A DNA stretch of 15,013 nucleotides from Desulfobacterales bacterium (GTDB lineage Bacteria > Desulfobacterota > Desulfobacteria > Desulfobacterales > Desulfosalsimonadaceae): NCBI GenBank assembly GCA_029933295.1, contig JAOZOL010000037.1, forward strand, positions 1 through 15,013, given 5' to 3'. Below are positions 1 through 8,382 of the stretch, in pieces. A program made the translations under genes and the position numbers. Numbering within the stretch: position 1 is the first letter of the stretch; each line of letters opens with the position of its first letter. The notes beneath the pieces were generated by a model that was not told the origin of the DNA, did no database searches, and was given only the letters and a program-made list of their open reading frames with translations.

Positions 1-2
1 GA

Positions 3-3000
3 GATGATACCTTAACCGGGATTTCCATCTATGATGAATTGCCGGACGGGATTGAGTATGTGGCATCCTCGTCAAAGGTGTCTTTTTCGATGATTTTTCA
101 GGACACCTTTCCCGGAGTCAGCTATTCAAATCAGGCGGATAACAGCTCTGGCATCACCTGGGATAGTAACTGGATTGAAAATAATGACTCGGGAACAGCC
201 CAGTCCCCGAGTGACGGCAATATCAGAATTTTAAACGATGTGAGTGATTACCAGCTGAGAGTACAGGGACAATCCGTGGAGATCGCCCGGGCCGCAGACC
301 TCTCAGCCTACAGCGAGGCCACGCTCTCTTTTGATTACCGCAGGGACAGCCTGGATGATGCAGATGAATCCGTATCCTGCCAGGTCTGCCAGAATGCGTC
401 TGTATCAGGATCATCATCCACTGTGACGGTGGATGCTTCCTCCGAAGGTGCAAGCTCAAGCGCTACAAGTATTACCATATCACACACCACCGGAACGGGC
501 AGCGATCGACTGATGCTGGTGGGCGTTTCACAGCAAAAAAGTAGTGATACTGTAACAGGCATTACTTACAATGGTGTCGCTCTGACCCAGGTCACGTATA
601 CCGGTATCTCTGCCGATGACCGCACGGAGGTATGGTACCTGCTCGATTCCGATCTCCCGAGCGACGGAGCCGCCCATAATGTGGTTGTATCACTTTCGGC
701 CAATAGCTTAGGCACGGTGGCCGGTGTGGTCACGTTTACAGGAGTGGATCAATCATCTCCTCTGGGGACATCCATGTTTGCAACTGGTAAGCGAACTACT
801 AATGGTAACCCCACGGTCACCGTAACCTCGGAAACCAATGGGATGGTATTTGACACCCTTGAAGTACGAGATGACGACGACGATGTCACATTGACGTTGG
901 GTAGCGGCCAGACTACGCAATGGGGTCCTTCTCGAGCAGGTTCTAGAACACGCGGTACAGGCAGCACAAAAGCCGGTGCTGCCAGCGTCACCATGTCATA
1001 TTCGATTAGTGATGGTGATGGTGATAACAATAGATGGGCAATCCTAGCCGTTCCTGTCAGCCCCGCCACGGTATCGAGTATCACCTGCCCGGCCGGCTGG
1101 ACAAATGTGGACACCTTTGCAGGCGCTGCCACGGATACCGGCTATACCTCCGTCTCTTATGATTTAAATGATGCCGCCTATTTAAACGGAAATGCCAATG
1201 ACGCGGATTTTGCCCTGCGGTTTGTTTCCAGCAGTGACACGGAAAGCGATGACACGGTCTATTTTGACAATGTAAAGATCAAAGTGGGATCAACTACCCC
1301 GGTTGCCGCCGGTGATCCCCCGAATTTTGTTTCCTCAAGTGATTCTGTGGACCTTAATGCTGGTGAAAGTCTGACCTTAACCTTTGATGTTACAGTAGAT
1401 GACCCCCTGGCCACCGGGATTGAAGAAATTACCAATACCGCAGATGTGTTGACCGCTGAAATTCCCATTCCCAAAAGCGATACGGTCACCAATCTGGTCA
1501 ATAATCCCAGCGCGTCCACCGGGGAGGTGGGGGACCTGGTCTGGCTGGATACGGACGGCGACGGCATCAAGGATGTGGGGGAAAACGGGTTGGCCAATGT
1601 GGAAGTCACGTTAAAGGATGAGTTCGGAACGCCTCTGGCAACGCTTCTGACTGACTCAAGCGGTCGATACCGGTTTACCGGGATTACGCCCGGGGATGAT
1701 TATTATGTGGAAGTGACCGGCGGTTTGCCTGCCGGCCTGGAACAGTCCGCCCCTTCCGGACATTCAGACGACAAGACCGGTTTATTTGACCTGTCCTCCG
1801 GAGATGTATATCTGGACGCTGATCTGGGGTATACAGCGGCTTCCAATACCGGTATCATTGGAGATATAGTGTGGAATGATGCGGACGGTGACGGAAATCA
1901 GGACGGCGGCGAACTCGGCCTGTCCGGCGTGACGGTTCAGCTTTGGGAAGATACCAATGGTACGGCCGGTTTTCAGTTCGGGACCGGTGCGGGTGATGAT
2001 ACGCTGATTGATACACAGGATACGGGTGCTGACGGCAGTTACCTGTTTGCCGGTGTACCTGCAAGCGGATCAGAAGATTATTTTGTGTTTGTGGATGGTT
2101 CACAGGCTGCCCTGTCAGGGTATACCAACACCACACCCATATCCACCCAGGAGGATGATTTAGCCGATGGTGATAGTCGCCTGACCAATGATTTTGGTTT
2201 TCAGAGTTCAGGAACGACTTATTCCTATAAAGACCGGGTCTGGTTTGATGCGGATGAAGATGAAGATGATGACTCCGGAGTTAACGATAACGGTGAAAGC
2301 GGAATTTCCGGGGTGACTGTGGATTTGCTGGATGCCAGCCTGAACGTGATCGCATCCGTGACCACTGATACAGACGGTTATTTTGAATTTACCGGTGTTG
2401 CGGGCGGCGGGGCCGACTATACGGTCCGGATTACCGACAACAACAGCAAGCTGACCGATTACTATGGCACCACAGCCGAAGCAATTGCCGGTGAAATGGC
2501 CATCAACAACCTGAACGGAAATCTTGATTATACCGTGGAACCCACAGAACCTAATTTTGGTTTTAACGTGCGTGGTGCCATTGGCGATACGGTGTTTAAT
2601 GATGTAAATGGCGATGGTGATCAGGATGCCGGAGAACTGGGAATCAGCGGGGTTACCGTAAGGCTTTATGATGATGCGGATGAAGATGGTTTGCTTGATG
2701 CCGGGGAATCGGTTCTGGCCACCGTGGATACTGATGCAAACGGCAATTACATCTTTTCAGGACTTGATGATGGTTTTTATATTGTAAGTATTGATACGAC
2801 ACCTTCCAATTATACATATACCACGGAAAGCCCGGATGATGATAGTGCAACCGGTGAACAGCAGGATGTAGAAATCAGCAGTGGAGACACACACCTGGAT
2901 CTTGATTTTGGTTATGAGGCAAACACCCAGGGCAGTATATCCGGCACCCTTTGGGAAGATGATGATGAAGATGGTGTAATAGACGGCGGCGAAGCCGGCC

Positions 3001-5819
3001 TTTCAGGTGTTACTATTGTGCTTCAGGACAGCGGCGGCAGCTCGCTGGCAACCACCACGACCGATGCCAATGGGGATTACTCGTTTACAGGTATTGCGCT
3101 GCCTGCTTCCGGAAATGTTGATTTCAAGATTGTGATTACCGATGATTCCGGTGTGTTGAGCAGCTATGATACCACTTATGAGGATTCTGAAGGCACAACC
3201 GGCCCGTTTAATGGTGAAGAAACCCTGACCTTGTCTGCTGGAAGTCCGAGCCAGTCTGATATTGATTTTGGTTTTAAAAAACCTCCGGTGGTTACCCGGG
3301 CTGTGGTCGGTGATTTTGGCGCCTTTAATGAAGGCGGCAAAGTAGTCGTTCGCTGGCAGACTGTGTCCGAACACGGCACTGTCGGTTTTTATCTGTACCG
3401 GTTAGATGCAAAAACAGGACAATACAAGGCAGTCAATACCAGGCTTCTTCCGGGGCTGCTGCATTCTCCTGCCGGCGGCAGTTACAGCTATGAAGACAAA
3501 AATGCAAAAATTAATACTGATTATACCTATCGGCTGGAGGAAGTGGAAGTTTCCGGCAATCGAATTACTTATGGGCCATGGCAGGTGTACACCGGGACAC
3601 AATTTTCCGGCGGACAGGCTGTAACTAAATTAGACGCTCACGTATCTATTAACGGATACAAAAGTGCAAAAAAGCCTCTTTCCGATGCAAAGACTGCCCG
3701 TTTAACGTCAAAAATGGAAGCCAGCCTGAGTGCCTATGCGGAGAAACGGGCACGTAAGGGTGAGTGTGCTAAAATTTATGTGGAAGAAGACGGACTCTGT
3801 TTTATCGATGCCGAAGATATTGCCACGGTGCTGGACACTAATTTAAAAGAGATAACCAGCCAGATCAAATTTAACAATGTGCGGCTGCGCTGCATGGGGC
3901 GGAAAGTGGCTGTGTTGCCGGCTGCAGATAACTGCGGGGTGTATTTTTACGGTGAAAAGTGTGAAACCCGATATTCGGACGAAAATGTCTACTGGCTGGA
4001 TATCCATAAGGGATTGAAAATGAAGACGGTTGACCGCGCACCGAAAACACCGTCAGCGGATCTGCAGTATTTTTATCAGTGGGTATGGGAAGAGGAATCT
4101 AACTATCCAATGACCGCCCTGTTTTCAGATCCTGCAGATGATTTCTGGATGTGGGATTTTGTATTTCCGGGATTTATCGATAATGTGGCATTGTCGGTTT
4201 CAACACCGGGAATCATGGATGTTGAGGACGCGACTATTTCAGTGGCACTTCAGGGCGCAACTGATGCGTTTGCCGGAAATGATCATCACGCGGTAATCCG
4301 TGTTAACGGACAGGAAGTCGGAGAAACAATTTGGGATGGATTCAATTCAACCGTTATATCCGTGCCTGTGGCTGCAGCAATTTTAAATGACGGTGATAAT
4401 ATCGTTGAAGTTGTGGGGATTAATGACCCTGATGTTGAATTTAATTATTTTTATGTCAACAACCTGCAGATTGTGTATCCGAGAAGTTATTCTTCAGTTG
4501 ACAATCAGCTGACTGCTGAAAATAACGGATATAAAACCATACGCATGGACGGTTTTACAGATGCTGATATCCGTGTGTTTGATATTACGGATTTGAGAAG
4601 GCCCAAAGCGCTGGCAAAAACAGTGATTGAGCCGTCAGCAAGTGGAAACGGTGTTTTTCAGGTAAGCTTCAATGCCGGTACGGTTTTACGGCGGTATCTG
4701 GCATTAACACCGGATATGATCAAATCCTGCACGTTGATTGCCGACCAGCCGTCTTACCTGAAAAAGAGATTTAATTTGGGTGATTTTCTGGTTATCACCA
4801 GAAGTGATATGGTAAGTGCCGCACAAACCCTGGCGGATTATCGGGCATCCCAGGGGCTTCACACCATGGTGGTGGATGTGGAGGATATCTATGATGAGTT
4901 TTCCTACGGTATCCGTGATGCGGATGCCATCCGGGAATTTCTTGCCTGGGCCTACAGCGAATGGCGTATTCCGCCGAAATATGTACTTCTGGCAGGGGAT
5001 GGATCATTTGATTATAAAGGCTATAAAGGCTTTGGGGATTCTATAATCCCGGCACTGCTGAGCAGCATACCGGACGATGGTATGCGGGTGACGGACTTGC
5101 CCTATGCGGACGTGTCAGGCAATGACTGGATTCCGGAATTTGCGCTTGGCCGGATACCGGTGATCAGTGAAGATGAACTTTTGGATTATATTAATAAGGT
5201 TATCGGATACGAGTCTTCCTCCGGTGCCTGGACCAGTCAGGCGGTTCTTGCCGCAGACGACCCGGACACAGGCGGTGATTTTATTTCATCCAGTGAAGAA
5301 GTGGCCGGCCTTTTTCCGGGAGATTTTCTGCTGGATAAATTGTATATGGATGTAATGCCCATGAGTACAGCCCGGACAAATTTCGTGGCTGATATTAATG
5401 ACGGCAGGGCTTATGTGAATTTTATCGGGCATGGCACAATGTTTCAGATTGGAAATAAAAATTTGTTTTCAACGGCTGACTTGTCAAACTTGAATAATGG
5501 CATGATGCTCCCTGTCGTTACTGCCATGACGTGTGTGGCTGGAGATTTTGGATATCCCGGATACGATGCTTTAAATGAGGAGCTGGTACTTAAAGCAAAT
5601 GGCGGTGCGATTGCCATGTGGGCCCCATCCGGTTTTGCGTTCAATCCCCAGTCAGTGGAATTATGCAAGGGGTTTTACAATGCCGTGTTTATCGGCGGTG
5701 AGACTGTCTTGGGAGATGCTATCCGTCGTGCTCAGGAACGCTTTGCCGGTCAGGGAGAAAAGCTGTACCATCTGGAACTTTACAACCTGATCGGTGATCC
5801 GGCCTTAAGGCTTAAATAA
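3..5819 (+). CDS. Giant surface/secreted C25 (gingipain-type) cysteine peptidase with SdrD-B repeats, 5' truncated
   Basis: The frame is open to the left edge. Residues before the first usable TTG (39) read DDTLTGISIYDE, typical of a DUF11-like surface repeat, so the true start lies outside the window. Residue numbers count from that TTG. Order: a CUB/jelly-roll-like domain (about 20-415) interrupted by another domain (about 120-345); a linker with a DUF11-like tail; five SdrD-B-type repeats (about 495-1080) with DxDxDG Ca-binding-type loops; an Fn3-like domain (about 1088-1190); a gingipain/PorU-like beta region with FYGEKCETRYSDENVYWL (1303-1320); and a C-terminal C25 peptidase (about 1580-1926). 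The catalytic pair is visible: His in NFIGHGT (1798) and Cys in AMTCVAGDF (1832). The protein ends directly after the peptidase (LIGDPALRLK), with no sortase, PEP-CTERM or type IX sorting tail. It lies 30 bp before pqqD, so it may share that operon. Peptidase family is confident. Substrate and export route are unknown. Confidence 0.9.
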   Translation, partial: DDTLTGISIYDELPDGIEYVASSSKVSFSMIFQDTFPGVSYSNQADNSSGITWDSNWIENNDSGTAQSPSDGNIRILNDVSDYQLRVQGQSVEIARAADLSAYSEATLSFDYRRDSLDDADESVSCQVCQNASVSGSSSTVTVDASSEGASSSATSITISHTTGTGSDRLMLVGVSQQKSSDTVTGITYNGVALTQVTYTGISADDRTEVWYLLDSDLPSDGAAHNVVVSLSANSLGTVAGVVTFTGVDQSSPLGTSMFATGKRTTNGNPTVTVTSETNGMVFDTLEVRDDDDDVTLTLGSGQTTQWGPSRAGSRTRGTGSTKAGAASVTMSYSISDGDGDNNRWAILAVPVSPATVSSITCPAGWTNVDTFAGAATDTGYTSVSYDLNDAAYLNGNANDADFALRFVSSSDTESDDTVYFDNVKIKVGSTTPVAAGDPPNFVSSSDSVDLNAGESLTLTFDVTVDDPLATGIEEITNTADVLTAEIPIPKSDTVTNLVNNPSASTGEVGDLVWLDTDGDGIKDVGENGLANVEVTLKDEFGTPLATLLTDSSGRYRFTGITPGDDYYVEVTGGLPAGLEQSAPSGHSDDKTGLFDLSSGDVYLDADLGYTAASNTGIIGDIVWNDADGDGNQDGGELGLSGVTVQLWEDTNGTAGFQFGTGAGDDTLIDTQDTGADGSYLFAGVPASGSEDYFVFVDGSQAALSGYTNTTPISTQEDDLADGDSRLTNDFGFQSSGTTYSYKDRVWFDADEDEDDDSGVNDNGESGISGVTVDLLDASLNVIASVTTDTDGYFEFTGVAGGGADYTVRITDNNSKLTDYYGTTAEAIAGEMAINNLNGNLDYTVEPTEPNFGFNVRGAIGDTVFNDVNGDGDQDAGELGISGVTVRLYDDADEDGLLDAGESVLATVDTDANGNYIFSGLDDGFYIVSIDTTPSNYTYTTESPDDDSATGEQQDVEISSGDTHLDLDFGYEANTQGSISGTLWEDDDEDGVIDGGEAGLSGVTIVLQDSGGSSLATTTTDANGDYSFTGIALPASGNVDFKIVITDDSGVLSSYDTTYEDSEGTTGPFNGEETLTLSAGSPSQSDIDFGFKKPPVVTRAVVGDFGAFNEGGKVVVRWQTVSEHGTVGFYLYRLDAKTGQYKAVNTRLLPGLLHSPAGGSYSYEDKNAKINTDYTYRLEEVEVSGNRITYGPWQVYTGTQFSGGQAVTKLDAHVSINGYKSAKKPLSDAKTARLTSKMEASLSAYAEKRARKGECAKIYVEEDGLCFIDAEDIATVLDTNLKEITSQIKFNNVRLRCMGRKVAVLPAADNCGVYFYGEKCETRYSDENVYWLDIHKGLKMKTVDRAPKTPSADLQYFYQWVWEEESNYPMTALFSDPADDFWMWDFVFPGFIDNVALSVSTPGIMDVEDATISVALQGATDAFAGNDHHAVIRVNGQEVGETIWDGFNSTVISVPVAAAILNDGDNIVEVVGINDPDVEFNYFYVNNLQIVYPRSYSSVDNQLTAENNGYKTIRMDGFTDADIRVFDITDLRRPKALAKTVIEPSASGNGVFQVSFNAGTVLRRYLALTPDMIKSCTLIADQPSYLKKRFNLGDFLVITRSDMVSAAQTLADYRASQGLHTMVVDVEDIYDEFSYGIRDADAIREFLAWAYSEWRIPPKYVLLAGDGSFDYKGYKGFGDSIIPALLSSIPDDGMRVTDLPYADVSGNDWIPEFALGRIPVISEDELLDYINKVIGYESSSGAWTSQAVLAADDPDTGGDFISSSEEVAGLFPGDFLLDKLYMDVMPMSTARTNFVADINDGRAYVNFIGHGTMFQIGNKNLFSTADLSNLNNGMMLPVVTAMTCVAGDFGYPGYDALNEELVLKANGGAIAMWAPSGFAFNPQSVELCKGFYNAVFIGGETVLGDAIRRAQERFAGQGEKLYHLELYNLIGDPALRLK
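393..1073 (+). other. Domain inserted within a CUB/jelly-roll-like domain of the C25 protease
   Basis: Residues about 119-345 form a self-contained beta-rich unit (SDRLMLVGVSQQ, GITYNGVALTQV, NRWAILAVPVSP). It splits the preceding domain: its first half ends at LSFDYRRDSLDDADESVS and its second half resumes at GWTNVDTFAGAATDTGYTSV and runs to DTVYFDNVKIKV. Joined, the flanks give one ordinary jelly-roll-like domain. Boundaries are approximate and the inserted domain's function is unknown. Confidence 0.55.
1524..3278 (+). repeat. Five tandem SdrD B-like (Cna-B superfamily) repeats inside the protease gene
   Basis: Five units of about 115 residues each begin with a pattern like GDxVWxDxDGDGxxDxGExGLSGVTVxL and end with a pattern like DLDFGY or NDFGFQ. 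Approximate residues are 496-600, 604-722, 727-842, 845-960 and 964-1079. Acidic loops such as DADGDGNQDGGE and DVNGDGDQDAGE are typical Ca-binding loops of this family. The repeats have diverged in DNA sequence, so they are old duplications. Likely role is a rigid stalk holding the peptidase away from the cell. Confidence 0.85.
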
Positions 5820-5849
5820 ATGATAAGGGAAATATAGCATAGGTGCAGT

Positions 5850-6158
5850 ATGACAGTAAAAGAAAATACCGCTGATAAAATCTGGCGTGCATCAGAAAAT
5901 GTGATAACCCGAAAAATTGCAGATGAGACGATTCTGGTTCCGATATCCGGTAATCTGGCCAATATGCAGCGTCTTTTCAGCATTAATGAAGTGGGGGCGG
6001 CTATCTGGGCATTGATGGATGGGAAAAAAAATGTACGTTCAATAAAACAGGCGATAATAAAAGAGTTCGATGTACAAGAGGACCAGCTCGATGATGATAT
6101 ATATGCGTTTATTGAAAATTTAAGGCAATCGGCGCTTGTTCTGGAAGTTTCTGCCTAA
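5850..6158 (+). CDS. PqqD-family RiPP recognition element (peptide chaperone)
   Basis: This 102-residue protein matches the PqqD fold in length and pattern: an N-terminal strand segment (VITRKIADETILVPISG), then LFSINEVGAAIWALMDGKKNVRSIKQAIIKEF, then a C-terminal helix with FIENLRQSALV. PqqD-type proteins bind the leader of a ribosomally made precursor peptide and deliver it to a radical SAM enzyme. The ATG at 5850 has AGGTG at 5841-5845, rather close. The stop overlaps the next start (TAATG), indicating translational coupling with the radical SAM gene. The symbol pqqD is not given because nothing else here belongs to PQQ synthesis. Family assignment is good. The partner peptide (7275-7451) is inferred from position. 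Confidence 0.85.
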   Translation: MTVKENTADKIWRASENVITRKIADETILVPISGNLANMQRLFSINEVGAAIWALMDGKKNVRSIKQAIIKEFDVQEDQLDDDIYAFIENLRQSALVLEVSA

Positions 6159-7288
6159 TGCTTTGTGATCAGGATCAAGGCCGTGTGGCCCGGGCCTTTT
6201 TGAAAAGATTCAGCAGCAAAGTATTGAAAGCAAGGATTCCTCTCATCGGAGGGATAGAGTTGACATCCCGATGTAACTTAAATTGTGTGCATTGTTATGT
6301 AAGCAGTGATGATAGAAAAAATCGGAAAAAGCAGCCGGAACTTTCAACCCGCCAGTGGATGGACTTGATCGATCAGTTTGCTGAAGCCGGCTGTCTTTAT
6401 TTGTTGTTTACCGGCGGCGAGACATTGTTAAGGACTGATTTTTCTGAAATATATACGCATGCCTGCCAAAAAGGAATACTGGTAACCATATTTACCAATG
6501 GGACATTGCTGAGTGAAACAATCATTGATACGTTTAATGCCTATCCGCCCCATTGCCTTGAAATCAGTCTTTACGGGAGAACAGCAGGTACATACGAAAA
6601 AATAACCGGGGTGCCCGGATCATTTGAAAAATGTATGCGGGGTATTTATCAGATCAAAGAACATGGCTTTAATCTTAAACTCAAAACAATGTTGTTAACT
6701 TTAAATAGTCATGAACTTGAGGATATGCAGTTGTTTGCATCTGATATGGGCGTGCCCTTTCGATATGACGCATTGATTTCTCCGAGGCTGGATGGTAACC
6801 TGGCGCCATTGAAATATCGCGTACCTGTAAATGTTGTTGCTGAAAAAGAATCTTTTGACCGGCAGAAAATAAATCAGTACGGTGATTTGTATGAACGAAT
6901 AAATGCGCTCACAATGTCAGAAGACTTATATGTTTGTGGGGCCGGTCAGAACTTGTTTCATGTTGATTCGGCTGCAATTTTAAAACCTTGTTTTATGGTT
7001 CCCGGTATAGAATGTGATTTAACGAAAAATAATTTTAGTGGGGCATGGTACTCAAAAAGATTTATTGATTTTCGTAAGCAGGGAGAGGCCCCGCAATCAT
7101 GTAAAGCATGTGATAAAAAGCCCTTGTGTGGGTATTGTCCCGGATTTTTTAAACTGGAAACCGGCAGCGAACAAATCCCTTCAGTTTTTTTATGTGAAAT
7201 CGGCGAGTTACGTAAGCAGATGGTTTTAAATTTAAAGGAAACTGAAAGCGTTCTAAATCAGAGGGAAAAAATCAATGACAAAAGATGA
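6158..7288 (+). CDS. Radical SAM/SPASM peptide maturase
   Basis: At 376 residues this fits the radical SAM/SPASM maturases. The [4Fe-4S]-SAM motif is CNLNCVHC (C39, C43, C46), preceded by GGIELTSR. The SAM-binding GGE follows as FTGGETLL (85-92). The C-terminal SPASM region has Cys at 260, 278, 286, 315, 318, 324, 327 and 346 (CKAC and CGYC), enough for auxiliary Fe-S clusters. Enzymes of this class introduce thioether, C-C or epimerised residues in precursor peptides bound through a PqqD-like domain. This protein lacks its own N-terminal RRE, consistent with the separate PqqD protein just upstream. Its 3' end overlaps the small peptide gene by 14 bases. The exact chemistry cannot be read from sequence. 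Oxygen-sensitive clusters fit an anaerobe. Confidence 0.92.
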   Translation: MLCDQDQGRVARAFLKRFSSKVLKARIPLIGGIELTSRCNLNCVHCYVSSDDRKNRKKQPELSTRQWMDLIDQFAEAGCLYLLFTGGETLLRTDFSEIYTHACQKGILVTIFTNGTLLSETIIDTFNAYPPHCLEISLYGRTAGTYEKITGVPGSFEKCMRGIYQIKEHGFNLKLKTMLLTLNSHELEDMQLFASDMGVPFRYDALISPRLDGNLAPLKYRVPVNVVAEKESFDRQKINQYGDLYERINALTMSEDLYVCGAGQNLFHVDSAAILKPCFMVPGIECDLTKNNFSGAWYSKRFIDFRKQGEAPQSCKACDKKPLCGYCPGFFKLETGSEQIPSVFLCEIGELRKQMVLNLKETESVLNQREKINDKR

Positions 7289-7451
7289 AAATAAAACACA
7301 GAAAAAGGATTATCAAAAACCGGAAGTAACGATTATTGATCTGGCTGCTGATGAGGTACTGGCGACAGGATGTAAAACAGCGTCGACATCAGCAGCGCCT
7401 GGGACGCCTCTTTGTGTTGCTGTAGGTGGCTGTGCAACAATTGGGTCATAG
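7275..7451 (+). CDS. Candidate RiPP precursor peptide (58 aa, three Cys, C-terminal Ser)
   Basis: A short ATG frame lies between the radical SAM and kinase genes, with GAGGG at 7261-7265 as a plausible ribosome site and a TAG stop at 7449-7451. The first half is charged and leader-like (KKDYQKPEVTIIDLAADEVL). The second half changes to small residues with Cys at 33, 47 and 53, including TGCKTASTSAAPGTP, LCVAVGGC and the final ATIGS. A Y-x-K-P motif followed by an acidic helix and then a Cys-rich tail is a layout I associate with precursors of radical SAM/SPASM systems. It has no signal peptide or membrane segment. It overlaps the maturase end by 14 bases and precedes the kinase without a real gap. 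That it is the substrate is inferred from size, composition and position. The named RiPP class is uncertain. Confidence 0.75.
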   Translation: MTKDENKTQKKDYQKPEVTIIDLAADEVLATGCKTASTSAAPGTPLCVAVGGCATIGS

Positions 7452-7464
7452 TCGTTTAAAAATA

Positions 7465-8382
7465 ATGTATCGGGGTTCTCATAAAATTCGGAAATTGATA
7501 GCCGGCGTGGTGCTGACGTTTGAATACGATTCAGATCGCATCGTGAAAGAGTATAATTCAATTTCAGAAGCTTTTTATTTTTCAGAAAGCGTATCATCGG
7601 CTGACCATCAAATTTATATCCGGATTTCCAATGACCGGATGCCGGTTTTTAAGCATCATACGCTCCTGTTTAATGCACAGGATTCGTGGTATATTTATAA
7701 GGACGACCGGTTTTACAGTGTTGTTTTACATCCCCCCGGGTTTCAGACCCCGCTATGGCTTGTCCGTATTGATCATCACTTTTCTAATGGTATTGTTTAT
7801 TGCACAGAACATTCGACTCATCGTCAAAACCATCAGGTGACTTTATACAACCCGTTGTCCTATCCTCTGGACCAGATTCTGTTGATGCATTATCTGGCAA
7901 GAATTGGCGGCATGATCATTCATTCAGCCGGATGGCGAAGGAATAATTCAGGCTGGATTTTTGCCGGAAAATCCGGGGCCGGTAAAAGTACCCTGTCAAA
8001 CCTGATTGTTTCGGAAACCGGAGGCACATTCTTAAGTGATGACCGGATCGCTGTCCGAAAAATCGGTCAGGAGTATTTGATGTACGGCACCCCCTGGCCG
8101 GGAGATGCCGGATATGCGGTCAATGAATCCGTTCCGCTGAAAGGCATCTTTTTTTTAAATAAGGGTATCCAAAATGATATCAAACGATTAACGATATCGG
8201 ATGCCATTGTGCGATTGATGCCGGTGGTGTCCATTCCCTGGTATGATCGGGAAAAAGTGACCCTGATGATGGATTTTTGTGATGCCCTGATGGGCTGTAT
8301 CCCTATGTATGAATTAACCTTCAAACAGGACAAATCCGTTGTCGCTGTGCTGGAACAGTTTATCCATGAACAGTCCTTCTGA
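7465..8382 (+). CDS. HPr kinase-related P-loop protein (HprK-like) of the peptide cluster
   Basis: This is about 305 residues from the ATG at 7465, 13 bases after the peptide's stop. In-frame GTG/TTG starts at 7426-7441 would overlap the peptide gene and cannot be excluded, because no start has a convincing ribosome site. Numbering from GTG 7426: an N-terminal beta-rich part (1-160), then the kinase core with a Walker A loop AGKSGAGKST (180-189), the acidic LSDDR (203-207) resembling the HPr kinase catalytic region, and GTPWPGDAGY (221-230). True HPr kinases phosphorylate a Ser of the carbohydrate phosphotransfer protein HPr. No HPr or phosphotransferase gene is nearby, so this belongs to the HprK-related proteins found with PqqD genes. 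Related kinases of some lasso peptides phosphorylate a C-terminal Ser, and the peptide here ends in Ser. The kinase role on that peptide is inference. Confidence 0.85.
   Translation: MYRGSHKIRKLIAGVVLTFEYDSDRIVKEYNSISEAFYFSESVSSADHQIYIRISNDRMPVFKHHTLLFNAQDSWYIYKDDRFYSVVLHPPGFQTPLWLVRIDHHFSNGIVYCTEHSTHRQNHQVTLYNPLSYPLDQILLMHYLARIGGMIIHSAGWRRNNSGWIFAGKSGAGKSTLSNLIVSETGGTFLSDDRIAVRKIGQEYLMYGTPWPGDAGYAVNESVPLKGIFFLNKGIQNDIKRLTISDAIVRLMPVVSIPWYDREKVTLMMDFCDALMGCIPMYELTFKQDKSVVAVLEQFIHEQSF

Noticed and set aside
4816..5046. Alternative-frame + strand ORFs inside the C25 domain
   Set aside because: They are shadows of the strongly supported protease frame with no recognisable domain or ribosome site.
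7426..7464. Longer kinase start (GTG) overlapping the peptide gene
   Set aside because: The first 13 codons are out-of-frame reading of the peptide's end with no family resemblance. The ATG at 7465 leaves the peptide gene intact, though it cannot be fully excluded.
7313..7597. Antisense 94-codon frame across the peptide and kinase start
   Set aside because: It overlaps two better-supported genes on the + strand and shows no domain pattern.
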